A stretch of 64,000 nucleotides of DNA from Planococcus citri (GCF_950023065.1 NC_088678.1:60728460-60792459); one strand, 5' to 3'; numbered from the stretch's first letter, positions 49,741 to 61,655 are shown. Program-made: numbers and translations. The notes: generated by a model not told the origin, from the letters alone.

Positions 49741-50754
49741 TGGGGGTCATTCCATGTCAATTCGACCAAGAAGTGATAAGGGGGAGTCGCCGATTTTTCT
49801 GAATTTTTTTTTGTGGAAAAATCTTTCGAAGGGATGACCAATGGCGCAAATCGCAGCCCTCTTAGCCCTGTTTTAAAGGCTGCAAACGGGTGTCAAAGTT
49901 TTCAGTGAACTTGAAATGTCATCCATTCTCAGCAGTGGATTACTCGATAACCGTGATACTTACCAAAATGAAACTTTTTTCAATAGTTATAGGTTTTGAA
50001 AGGCTTTTCGGTGACATTATAAAAATCAGTGTTGCCACTTTTTTTCGAACGAAAAACTAGCTTGAAAAGTTTCAAAACATAGTTTTCATATCGTTCCAAC
50101 TCTCAAAAATTCTGAAAAAATACATTATATTATGGACAACTTTTCATGCTGAACAACATATTAAAAAATTGGGATTGCACTATGTCGCAAAGTCGATTTT
50201 AAAAATTTACAGTTTGCGAAAAAATGCGATTTTTTGATTTAAAACATGAAAAAAAAGTTTTATTGGTGAAGTTGACCCATTCGACGCCTATTTTTACGTA
50301 TCCGCTGTAAAAGTTGAAAAAAAAACCTTTTACTCGATAAAATGACTCATCACAAAAAAAACTACATAAAAAAAATTCAATTTTCAATTCCAAATATTAA
50401 AAAAGTTCAAATTATTTTGACCTCTTTTTGACTTATTTCATGAAAAAGTTGATAAACATTATAATGTACACTTGTAGCAAAAAAATTAAAATGCGTTTAT
50501 TTTTTTAATTTTTTCGAATTTTGATTTTTTGTGATGAGTTTTTCTTGCAATATTTTCGAAATTTTTATTTTATTTTCAGTTGATTTTTTCTCTAGTGTAG
50601 GTGAATTTACTTAGATTATTTTCCATGTTGAAAATTTGACAAAAACTATCAATCTTTAAAGTTTTTATTTGTACATATCAAAGACTGAAGTGTACTTTTC
50701 AGACACCAAGCCTGACCTGCCTGACTTGAATAGGTATAAGAAATTGAAACAAAA
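49741..50754. repeat. Possible dispersed element starting GGGGGTCATTCC
   Basis: Begins TGGGGGTCATTCCATGTCAA after AT-rich sequence and continues with a coherent, non-minisatellite block to about 50120, then AT-rich sequence. The abrupt start suggests a transposon end, but I found no matching inverted end. Confidence 0.3.
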
Positions 50755-51945
50755 TTAGAAAATTATTGAGAAGTCCAGCAGGTAAATAGAAGACCTTGAG
50801 AGGCTTGACGGACAGCTCAACGAATTTGAAAGACTACACAAGAAGAGAAACGACCTTGAGAAGCCAGTCAGACAGGTCAATGACCTTAATAGAACAGGCA
50901 GACAGTAAGACGACCTCGATAAGCCAGACAGACACTCTGACAAATGACAATCTTGAAAGCCCAGACAGATGGGTCAATGGCCTCAAAAGGTATGTAAGGT
51001 CAACGACCTTAATAATCAAGACATATAGATAGACGACGGTGAGAAGCCAGATAGTCGGGTCAATGACTTTAAGAGGGCAGACATATGATTTTAGAAGCTA
51101 GACAGGTGGGTAATAATCTCAAGAGGCTAACACGGTCAATGACCTTGAGAAGCCAGACACACGGGTCAATGACCTTAAGAGGGCAGACAGGCATACCGAT
51201 GATTTTAGAAGCTAGACAGGTGGGTAATAACCTCAAGATGCTAACCAGGTCAATGACCTTGAGAAGCCAGACAGATAGGTCAATGACCTTAAGCGGCCAG
51301 ACAGGCAGACCGATGATTTTAGAAGCTAGACTGGTGGGTAATAACCTCAAGATGCTAACCAGGTCTATGACATTGAGAAGCCAGCCAGATGGGTCAATGA
51401 CCTTAAGCGGGCAGACATGCAGACTGATGGTTTTAGAAGCTAGACAGGTGAGTAACAACCTCAACAGGCTAACCAAGTCAATGACCTTGAGAAGCGAGAC
51501 AGACGGGTCAATCACCATAAGAAGCTGGTTGGATGATTCAATGACCTTAAAAGGCGCGCAGGCAGACGACCTTGAGAATCTAGTTGTGTAGGTTAATTAC
51601 CTAAAGAGGACTGCCAGATCAATGATTTTAGAAAGCCAAACAGGTAGACAGACGACCTTGGGCCAAAAAAATGCGGGTCAATGACCTTAAGAGGTCGGGC
51701 AGATGGTTCAATAACCTTAAAAGGTCAGTAAAGCAGGCAGACGACCTTGAGAAGCCAGGCTTGTAGGTCAATGACCACAAGAGGACTGCCAGATCAATGA
51801 CCTTAAAAAGATATGGACATGCAGACAAACGTCCTTGGGAAGCTAGACAGACGGATTAATGACCTTAAGCGGCCAGACAGACGGGTCAATGACCGTAAGA
51901 GGCAAGACAGATGGTTGAATGACATTAAAAGGTTCCATCAAAACT
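50755..51945. repeat. Minisatellite with 114-bp higher-order period
   Basis: Subunits of 33-40 bp carry GTCAATGACCTTAAGAGGCC, AGACAGACGACCTTGAGAAG and GATTTTAGAAGCTAGACAGG. Between 51085 and 51540 the ATGATTTTAGAAGC block recurs at 51085, 51199, 51313 and 51427, exactly every 114 bp. As 114 is 3 x 38, long frames stay open on both strands (168 codons on plus at 51085-51591, 149 on minus), but these are repeat by-products. Confidence 0.85.
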
Positions 51946-52515
51946 AACAATATGGGATTTTCAAAATGTTATTGGAGGCTCCAAAATAACGATTTCATTT
52001 CACTTTCGTTCATACGTGCCGAAGTTATTTAGGACAGTTTTTAAGGCATTTTTTAAAAGAAAATCCGGAACATATTTCCAAAATGTTGCTGGAACGGCTT
52101 GAAACTATACCTCCAGCCGACTCACATCATGCTGAAATTAAAATATATGTACTTAGAGTGAATTTTAATTTTCCAACCTCATTCCATATAAAATTTTATG
52201 GGAATTTCAACTTTCAAAAATCTTCTGGGAGGCTCCAAAACTGTACAGAACGGTTTGAAATTCTAAGTACCCAATCGATTTGGGAGCTTGAAAATAGGCC
52301 TAGGTAACTACATACCAAATGTCAGCTTTCTGGGTCAATTTGATTGAAATATTGATTTTTTCTCACATATCGACCCAAAGATTTTCAAAAATTTACAAAA
52401 AATCGAAAAATGCACTCCAGCACCTGGAATTTTGGGCGATGCATCGCCCAAAATTGAAAAAGCATGAAAAATTGGACCATCGCGATGGTCCAAGTTTTTC
52501 ATGCTTTTTCAATTC
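51946..52515. repeat. GAGCCTCCAGC-family copy ending in two palindromes
   Basis: GGAGGCTCCAAAA blocks (51968, 52228) followed by GTCAGCTTTCTGGGTCAATTTGA and CACTCCAGCACCTGGAATTTT, in the family order seen at 19350 and 32180. The copy is disrupted at 52428 by inverted duplications (see that entry). Confidence 0.65.
52428..52512. repeat. Two abutting long palindromes
   Basis: 52428-52455 is a perfect 28-bp palindrome centred on TGCA (GGGCGATGCATCGCCC core). 52454-52512 is a 59-base near-perfect palindrome (one unpaired base) with core GGACCATCGCGATGGTCC and outer arms TTGAAAAAGCATGAAAAA. Neither has a loop. In related copies of the repeat the same words occur once each, in one orientation. Confidence 0.9.
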
Positions 52516-53643
52516 ATTAGATCTGTCCAGATCCTCCCTTTTTCAAGAACATATTCTCAACCTAAAATATCCAATATCCATATTCCATAAATGCAATCAA
52601 GTCGCTGCGATGAATGAGACCAATGAGTACCTAATTAATTAAATGTAACAATTCAATTAGTGAAGTATAAAGCACCTTTCCTCTATATCTATAGGTAGGT
52701 AGGTACCTGCCATTCTAGTTGTCTATGGTGTAACATTAATAAATTTTACGATGCGAGGGCAACGATCAGACGACCCGAGCAAGCAATAAGGATATATATA
52801 AGGCTAAAAGAATATAAAAACAACGCCAACAACAACAACAACAGCAACAGCAACGCGAGGTACTACATTTAAATGTCATGTCTTCCATTAACAAGTTGAT
52901 GAGGAAAAACAACCCTTCGATATTTCAATTGTTGGTATAGTAAGCACCGACTCTAGCAAAACGAGGGAGAGGTATAGGGGGTGAGGATACGTGAGGTGCA
53001 CATTTTTCACGTGTATACCATACAATGTATACGAGGTTCCTGGACTGCGTTTTGTGTTATCGATGATCGATTATATGGCGGGTAACACGTTGCGGTAATG
53101 AGGATAGCCGCGTTGAAAGGCGCTAGCGATAATTAGAATAATTTCAAGGCACGTCGATATGGTAAGAAACAACTTTAAAGAATAATAACGTGTGGTCAGG
53201 CCAAGTTAGAATAATATCCATACATCACGCCATTGGCACTTTCGGGTTCGGTCATTAACGGCTATCCATTGTAGAGCCATAATCATCAACACGAACAAAC
53301 GAATTTTTGCTTCGGTTGGTCGTCGTCGTCGTCGTCATCGTTGTGGTAGTGCTGTTGTTGTTGTTGTTGCTAGAAGAAGTGAAAAAAAAAAATAGTACGA
53401 GTATACCTACTCGCGAGAGTACATAAGTAAATTCATGGTTGAAGCGCGATGGAGAAGGGAAAATAGTCGTAAAATACGCACGTCTACTCGAGCTGCTATA
53501 TGGAAATGGAAAAAGGGTTTCTCAAAACCGGTAGAATAAGAAGAGAGGTTCTCCTACACAGCGTCGGTGCTGTTGCTGTAATTATTATCAAACAACAGGC
53601 CGGTATACGCGATTCGAGCGGCCACAGCATTAAATCTTAGCAC
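52516..53643. other. Unique stretch with triplet repeats
   Basis: (CAA/CAG)n at about 52815-52857, (GTC)n at 53320-53336 and (GTT)n at 53350-53368. Between them lies unique mixed-composition DNA (52900-53300) without a supportable gene. Confidence 0.5.
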
Positions 53644-53645
53644 GA

Positions 53646-55655
53646 CCCAGTTGACCAAATGCTAGCAAATTTTGTGCTAGCGTAAATGGTGCCGGAATTT
53701 GAGACACTTTTTTAAAAAAATGCTAGCAAATCAGTTGCGATTAGGTCGCATTAGAGTAGCAGAATTGCGCACAAATAGCTAGCACGTAGCTGGCACAAAG
53801 CTAGCAAAAAGCTAGCATTTTGTTGGCACTTTGCTCTGCATTCTGCTACGTACATGCGACTAAATCGCGACTGATTTGCTAGCAATTTTTGCAAAAAGTG
53901 TCTCATATTCCGGCACCATTTACGCTAGCGCAAATTATGCTAGCAGGAAGCTAGCATTTTGCTAGCGTAGAAACACTTTGATCAGTAAAGTAATTACTAT
54001 TAATTAATTTTTAAAAATTCTGGGTGTTTCCTTTAACAGGTGGTAGTTTTCCAGGAAATTCCAAAAATTAGGCGACTGTCCCAGCTCAGAGGTAGCATAA
54101 CGCTAGCAATGCTAGCATCTTGGGACAGTATAAGAAGAGTGATGTCACTCTTCTTACTTTTCAACAAGATACCACCTTGAGCTTATATTCAACTTGATGA
54201 CACACTTTATCTAAGAGTAGCAAACTATACCATGAGAGAGATCGACGCTAGCAATTCGCTAGCATTATGCTAGCGCTTAGGTTGAAAAATCTCTTTATTA
54301 AATAAAAAATGGAAGTTTTTTTTTTAAATAGAAAAATTGTCAAAATTTAAAATTTGAAAATGAAGCATCAAACAAACCATGAAAATGAAAAATTTCAAAA
54401 ACATTTGAACAACATTTTAGTCCACGGCAATGGGGGTAATTGCACCCCCTGCAGATCCTCCGGGACAACTTTTTCCTTAAAGGGGACATCCTAAGGAACA
54501 TTTTAAAGCAAACTTGCTGAAAAAAAATTGGCCTTACTCACAAAATGGCGGCAATTTTGATTAAAAGGTCAGCCGAAATCACAGATTTCGCGTTTCAACA
54601 TAGGACGTGCACGAAATTTTTCAAACCTTACAAACATAGATCGAAAGATCATGCAAAAATTCATCACCTGTCAAAATTTCAAGTGGTAAAGTACCTTTTT
54701 CGATTTTTGGTGAATTTTCAAAAATCAAATTTTGGCCAAAATGTGAGAAAAAATCAAAATTTTACCAAATTGACCAAGAAACCTGACATTTGGGATATAC
54801 CCTATTTTCGACATGCCAAATCGATGGGAAACGGTTTCAACTTGTTTTGAGCAGTTCTGGAGCCTCCAGCAGATTTTTGAAACTCAAATTGAAGTTGTAA
54901 AGCTCAAATTTATTCTGAAAACTAATTTCAATACGCTACGAAGTACTGCAGGTGAATTTCAAGTCGTTTTGGAGCCTCCAGCGACTCTTTGAAAATTCCT
55001 GAAGCCTCCAGCAGATTTTTGAAACTTTAAATTTTCACAAAATTTCAGAATTTCCTAAAAGTAGCTGGAAGCTTCAAGAAACTAGAGATATGCTTACATT
55101 TTTCTAGAGCCAGATGGCTAAGTAAATGCTAGCTCAGAGATGCAAGAATATTACCTGAAGTTTCCTATCATAAAACTGTGAGCAGGTAACATATTAGTCA
55201 GTGATACGCTGGCATTAAGCGAGCAGGTATAGAGTGAGGCAAAAGCTAGCTGAGATATGCGAGAATATTGCTTGAACTTTCTTGGCATAGAATTGCAAGC
55301 AAGTATCCATCAGTGATACGCTAGCATCAGGCGAGCATGTATGAAGTGAAGTAAAAGCTAGCTGAGATATGCGAGAATATTGCTTGAACTGTCCTAGCAT
55401 AGAATTGCGAGCAAGTATCCGCCAGTAATACGCTAGCATAAGGCGAGCAAGTTAAAGTGAAGTAAAAGCTAGCTGAGAGTCGCTGGAAAACAGCTCGAAA
55501 ATTGCTAGAATTGAATTTGCTAGCGAAAAACTGCAAGAAAATCGCTTACTTTTAGCGAGATAATTATTGCTGGCCACAAAAGGCGAGTAAATTGCTAGCA
55601 ACTTATCAAAACGCGAATAAAACGCTAGCTTTTTGCTAGCATGTGGTCAACTGGG
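53646..55655. mobile_element. GCTAGC-rich inverted-repeat element, copy 2 (E4)
   Basis: The left end is CCCAGTTGACCAAATGCTAG (53646) and the right end, inverted, is CCCAGTTGACCACATGCTAG (55655); both continue with further matching GCTAGC sequence. GA flanks both ends (53644-53645, 55656-55657), a 2-bp target duplication. Inside are a fold-back at about 53673-53935 (GCTAGCGTAAATGGTGCCGG against its inverse), a 24-base palindrome AAGAAGAGTGA-TG-TCACTCTTCTT (54132-54155), the core shared with E3, an inserted GAGCCTCCAGC-family copy (54290-55080), and units of about 115 bp with AGCTAGCTGAGATATGCGAG (55090-55540). No protein. Confidence 0.85.
54290..55080. repeat. GAGCCTCCAGC-family copy inside E4
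   Basis: The fullest copy in the window: GGACAACTTTTTCC, AAAATGGCGGCAATTTTG, TTTCAACATAGGAC, CACCTGTCAAAATTTCAAGT, and then GAGCAGTTCTGGAGCCTCCA near 54850. The plus-strand 101-codon frame at 54545-54850 (starting MAAILIKRSAEI) aligns without gaps over about 77 codons to the minus-strand frame at 32085-32351 (MAAILIDRSAEI). This is either a remnant coding part or just a shared repeat without indels. Confidence 0.7.
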
Positions 55656-56109
55656 GAGGCGTATTTATTTCTTCATTAATTCCAGGATTATCGCTAACGA
55701 ATGACTTGTCATAAACCAGTTCTACATTAGAGAAATATATCGCCCGGCAATTGTATTAGCACTTTTTTTTATGTCCGATGTGTGTCTCTTCTTTGCCTTT
55801 TTCCCCTCCTTCTCGCCTCTCTTTTAATCGAGCTAAGAGCATGGTGTGATTGCAGCGGCGGTGGCGGCGGCGTGGGGTGACGTTTTTATGCTGGAGTCGG
55901 TGCACTTATGAGCGATTCTTCGTCGTGTCTTGTGTCGATAGTTTAAAAGGAACCGTTGTAAAACTGTCAAAAAGTACGTTTTGAAATATTTATTGATGGA
56001 AATTTCAATTTTCAAAAATCTATTGGAGGCTTCAGAACTGCTCAAAATCGTTCAAAGTTGCTTTTAATCGATTTGAGGGGATCAAAAATAGGTTATACCT
56101 TACTTGAGT
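55656..56109. other. Unique spacer and a fragment of the GAGCCTCCAGC family
   Basis: 55656-55970 is unique with a GGCGGCGGTGGCGGCGGCG-like tract (about 55854-55872). 55975-56100 is a family fragment with ATTGGAGGCTTCAGAACTGC. Confidence 0.5.
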
Positions 56110-57890
56110 GCCATATTTCAGCAATTTTGGCAAAAATTACGACCATTTGACTATCTGACTTATTAAAAAGCGACAATTTTAGCAAAAACAGAATTTTTTA
56201 AAGCGATTTTGGCAAAAATTGACCCTTTTTGACAATTTTACCAGAAATGGACACTTCTTGAAAATTTTGACAAAAATGGACACTTTTTAACAATTGTGCC
56301 AAAAATGGGCACTTCTCGACTATTTTGCCAAAAATTGACGCTATTTGACAGTTTTCCCCAAAAATTAACTTTTTTTGACAACTTTTCCAAAAATTAACAC
56401 CTTTTAATTTGAAAAATTTGGCAAAAAAAAAACCAGAAACTTATGAGTAAAATTGAAAACTGGATTTTTGTTTGGCAATTTGGAACAAAAAAAGGACGTT
56501 TTCGACATGAAAATCAATTTTTTGGATGTTTGTACTGGGGAGGGGGTAAAATTGACACTATCTGATAATTTTGATAAAAATTGGGAATTTTTTGACAATT
56601 TTAGCAAAAACAGAATTCTTTTGAGCAATTTTGGCAAGAAAAGGGCTGTTTGACAATTTTGGCAAAAATTGACTCTTTTTGTCAATTTTACCAGAAATGA
56701 ACCCTTTAAACTTTGACAAAAATGGACACTTTTTAACAAATAATATTCTAAAAATGAGCATTTCTTTACTATATTATTTGCCAAAAATTGACGCGTTTTG
56801 ATAGTTTTTCCTAAAAATTGACACTTTTTGACAACCTTTCCAAAAATTAACAGCTTTTGATTTGGAAAATTTCCCAAACAAAACAACGGCCTTTACCAGC
56901 AAAAAATTGACAAAACAAACTGGATTTTTGTTTGGCAAATTTTGGAACAAAAACCGGACGTTATAAACGTGAAAATCATTTTTTTTTGATGTTATAGCAG
57001 GAGGGGGGGGGGTAAAATTGACGCTCTCTAATTTTGATTAAAAATGGGCATTTTTGGGCAATTTTGGCAAAAATGGGATTTTTTAGCTATCTTAACAAGA
57101 ACAGGACTGTTTCACAATTTTTTCCAAAATTTGACCCCTTTTGACAATTTTACCAGTAGGTTAATGGCACTTTTTGAAAGTTTTGACAAAAATGCCAAAA
57201 ATGAGCACTTTCTTTGCTATTTTGTCAAAAATTGATAGATATTTACTTTTTGATAATTTTCCCCAAAAATTGCACTTTTTGATAACTTTTGACTTTGGCA
57301 AGGGCACAAAAAAAACAAAATCTTATGAGCAAAATTGGCAATAAACAGGATTTTTGTTTGGCAATTTTGGAACAAAAATAGGAAGTATTAAACGTGAAAA
57401 TAAATTTTTTTGGATGTTAGTGGTGGGGAGGGGGTAAAATTGACACTCTCTAATTTTGATAAAAAATGGGAATTTTTTGGCAATTTTGGCAAAAACGGAT
57501 TTTTTAGCTATCTTGGCAAAAACAGAACTGTTTCACAATTTTTTACCAAATTTGACCCCTTTTGACAATTTTACCAGCAATGGCACTTTTTGAAAGTTTT
57601 GACAAAAATGGACACTTTTTAACAAATATGCCAAAAATGAGCAATTTCTTTGCTATTTTGCCGAAAATTGATACCTATCTACTTTTTGATAATTTTCCCC
57701 AAGAATTGCACTTTTTGATAACCTTTGACTTTGGCAAATTTGGCACAAAAAAAACAAAATCTTCTAAGCAAAATTAGCAATAAACAGGAGTTTTGTTTGG
57801 CAATTTTGGAACAAAAACAGGATTTTTAAAACGCAAAAATAATTTTTTTTCATGTTTGGGGTGGGTAAGGGGCACAAAAAAGTTATGAAT
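56110..57890. repeat. Minisatellite with 426-460-bp higher-order repeat
   Basis: Small units of AATTTTGGCAAAAATTGACA type build a larger unit. GGATTTTTGTTTGGCAATTT starts at 56462, 56922 and 57348, with a variant at 57787, each followed by GGAACAAAAA, AAACGTGAAAAT, a GGAGGGGGTAAAATTGAC block and TAATTTTGATAAAAA. Open frames here (up to 160 codons on the minus strand) are by-products. Confidence 0.8.
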
Positions 57891-58640
57891 TTACGACTTT
57901 CGAGAATTAGAGTCCCCCTGCCCCCCTCCCCAATGACTGCTCATCTCACAGAAAAATGTGTAGTACCAACGCCTCCTTTTATCAATGAAAAATATTGTGC
58001 AAACACATTTTTCTATCGTTTGAAAATGTTGTGCTTTGGGACTCTTTCATAACTTATGGAAACTTCGGATGCTAGAATTTAATACTTAAATACGTGTATG
58101 AAGAAATATTTTCCTCGAAAAAAATGTCAAGTGGGATCAAAATATGGTTTTAAACTGCCCCATTTGACTTTTGATTGGAAGTGTCTTTTGTGATGTGAAA
58201 TTGGTACAAAAAAGGTTTTTTTCTTGAAATGAGGACTGCAAATTCTAAAAAAGTTTTACTCATTGCTCTTTAAATTTTTTTTAAAATTCAGAATGGTTCT
58301 GTAGAAGAGAGTAAGCGTTGCTGTGTATCGATGGGGGGGGGGGGATTTTCCTCGAAAAAGAAGTTATTAAGGAAAATTCCAATGCTTAAAATTTGGAATT
58401 TTTATTTAAAAATATTTATCAGTTTTTTTTAAATTTTCTACCAGACTCCACCTGAAGGGGGACAGAGGGAGGAGAGTAGGCTCCAGGTGCAATCAAGCTT
58501 TCAGTCGAGAGGGGCTGAAAGTTTTAGAGATTTCTTTTCTGATAAGAACCAATAATTTTTGGGGGAAGTGCGAAAAATTCAGAAAAGGATGCCTACCTAG
58601 ATTATTATGAGTTGGTAAAGTCATTTCATGGTGCAAATAT
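57891..58640. other. AT-rich stretch, no gene
   Basis: Contains a G-run of 12 near 58330-58342 and nothing else supportable. Confidence 0.5.
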
Positions 58641-58649
58641 TTTCTCACT

Positions 58650-59150
58650 ACTGTAAGTATGTGTAAATTGAAGAAGTTGCACCATTTTTGAGCATACCAA
58701 TTTTGAAAAATTCTCCAAAAATGAGAAAAATGTTTGGATCATTTAAAAGTGACTTCACAAACTCATAGTATTCGAGTGGATGAACAAAAAAAGTCATCAC
58801 AAAAAATGGCCTATCTTCAAAATTGAAAGGGCAAACGCAATTTGAAAATTCAAAAGTTTCAAAATCCGGGCACGACTTTGGAAATTTTGAATGAAGTTTG
58901 CCCCTTCAATTTAGAAGGTAGGCAATCGTCATAATAATATTACTCGAGTACTTGGGTTATGGGCATCATTTGAACGATTCAAACACTTCCTTATTCTCGA
59001 TAATTTTTTCAAAATTGGTAAATTTCGAGTTTTGCGAAGCACGTGGTTCCTTCAATTCACAAAATAGGCCACCATTTCTTCATCTCTTCGAGTACTATCT
59101 GCAGTTGAATTTTAGCTAACGATTTATGGAACACCCTGTAGGTCTAGGTA
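58650..59150. mobile_element. Fold-back element, copy 2
   Basis: Arms at about 58735-58840 and 58895-58985 are inverted repeats (CTCATAGTATTCGAGTGGAT; TTCAAAATTGAAAGGGCAAA against TTTGCCCCTTCAATTT). The outer part (58985-59150) ends CACCCTGTAGGTC and matches copy 1 in inverted orientation, so the two copies lie in opposite directions. Confidence 0.7.
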
Positions 59151-61655
59151 CATCACAACACCAACCAATGCATTGTCGAACGTGATGAATCAACTTCACC
59201 ATTTTACTGCCCCTGCGTACCTCTTACCTATATAGTAGGTACATCAATATGTACACGTGTTTCTTATACGTTGCATACAGAGGTAATATCTAAATCTCAA
59301 GTCGACACTATTTCCAAATTCCAACCACTCCACTTGCAAGTTCCAAATAAATACCTTTTTGCGTCATAAAACAAACGCCAAAGCAGAAGGAAATATAACA
59401 ACAAAAGAAAATTATACAATTCGTGTTCGAAATGAGAAAACTTTTCTCAAACGCGTGACAACTTATAATTGCTTATGACATACATTACTCATGAACAGAA
59501 GTGCGAACTATAAAGTCAAGTTTCTCGTCACATCGTGTTCTCGTGATGTTCAATACGTCTTACTTATACACTGCTTCTGAGACTGAGTCAAGTCCATCGA
59601 CGCGACGGGGCCATGGATGGGAAACACGAAAATCATCGAGAGCATCTCGAATCACGTCTACACAAAATGGTAAATAGGTAGGTACCCAGTCGTACCTAAT
59701 TAAACCAAAGCATCAACAATTCAGCATCTATAATTCAAATTTGTGTATTTTCTGACAAATTTTGAGCAATTTACGAGTCAATGAAAGCTGCAGGAGAAGC
59801 CAGTCCACTGTGAAGCAACATGCTGCAATTAAAATCAGAAACACGAAAACCACCACAGTATTTTTACAGGGAGAGGGGGTTAGGACCACTGAGGAGTGGG
59901 GGAAATTCGTATGTAGATAAATTAATTTCTCTATCCAGAGCATATACCGACCGGTTAAGTGTATCGATCGAAAAGATAGCCATAATAAAGCTTCTTATAC
60001 TGCGAATCCTTTGGGAACGTAAGCTCACGTAGAATCGGCCGATGCGATACTGGGCTATGGTACTAGGCTTCTCTCAGAAGATTTTTCCCAAGCCCATGCA
60101 ATTACTACGGCATAAGTTATCCGTGACTACGTGCGCCCAATAACTTCAATTAGATATATTTCATATCTTATATTGCCATCTAGCTCTTCTTACCCCCTCT
60201 TGTCTTTTTTTTACGTAGGTACTTTTACAACTTGGACGGTATCTAACTTTTCAGGTTAATTATATTTTCGATGGTAAACGATCTTTTGAAAATGTTACCT
60301 CGGTCTTTCGAACTTGCCAATAAAAAGAGTTAGGCCTTGATTTACCTAGTATTGTCTTTCGCATGATTTTAAGACGTACGTACACGAATCTTCTTTTTAT
60401 CACACCCGTTTTCAGCTTCGTAGACCGGATATTGGACTAAAAATAAAAACGAATGAGGAGGAATGACATTTTGATCTGATGTATTTCTCCCACTGCTTCA
60501 TGCCATGCCCCAAAAATAGTCCATCCTTGACGAATTCTTAGCAAAAATTACAAAAAAAAAATTGCCTGAGCTTACATCAAACTTCCTCGAGTGAAGCATT
60601 TCACACCCGAACAAAAACAACAACCTCGAAAAAATTCAATTCATGGCAAATCACTCGGGTATAAAGCAACAAATTTTCCTCTTTTTTCCCCATTTTATAG
60701 TAATTCTCACCCTCACGTCGCGTTTAATTTCATAAAATTAACATTTTTGTACGCGGAAACGAATGCTTTTATACGTTATTCCTTTGTTCGTAGGTAGGTA
60801 CGCTTGCAACCGTCATTAAATACACGATATTTCGGTATTAATATGGTAGTATTTTTTGGCGATTACGAGTTATAGCGATAAAATCTGTTTTTTTGTTGGC
60901 TTTGGCCAAAACTTATATTTGTTTTGAAAAAGGTTAATATTACTTCATAAAAAGCATATAGGTATAAGTATAAGCTCGGACTACACAGCGCACTTACATA
61001 TGTAAATTCTCCACCTCTACTTCCCCCCTGATCCAATATCCTGTAAAGTAATAGCCGATATAAGGGTTGTTGTTACTTATATATTTTCTTATCGACACAC
61101 GTGAATTAACACCACACATAAACGTATAACATTACCTACGTTCGTTATAACTTCATGTTTAATATTATGCATAATCGTCCGAATATAAGGTGCAAGAATC
61201 ATTGGTGGTCAAACTTGCGCCCAAGTTTGGAGTTTTAATTTTAATTTTTTAGCCATTGGTGAACGTGGACTAAATGCGAAAAAAATGACAAATTCTTCAA
61301 TTTTTAAAGATCTTCGATGGAATATCGTACAGGCTATGTAAGGTACCTGTCAGATCTTTATCATAAATGGAATGTAAAAATTATTCAATCAAATGTGTTT
61401 TTTTCCTTCTTGATCCCATCTCCAACATTGACCTACCTAATAAGTTGGTTATTAACAAAAATTTTCACTACTAGAGGCTTTTCATTATCTGATGCAAAGC
61501 ACGAGTGATTATCTTTTGACTCAGCGAGGTCATCTCATCTCTAAACATTTTTCTAATCGTTTATTAACAAGGTATACCTACCTATAGGTAACTTTGTTTT
61601 GCTATCTGTTCAGATTGAGTTTTTTTCCTCAGAATAATTATTAAATTTAAGGAAA
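59151..61655. other. Unique stretch, no gene recognised
   Basis: Several short frames (59728-59943 minus, 59820-60032, 60591-60797, 61317-61508 plus) with no recognisable similarity. TAGGTA motifs are common. Confidence 0.5.

Noticed and set aside
51069..51591. Long open frames on both strands (149 and 168 codons)
   Set aside because: They arise because the 114-bp repeat period is a multiple of three; being open on both strands argues against coding.
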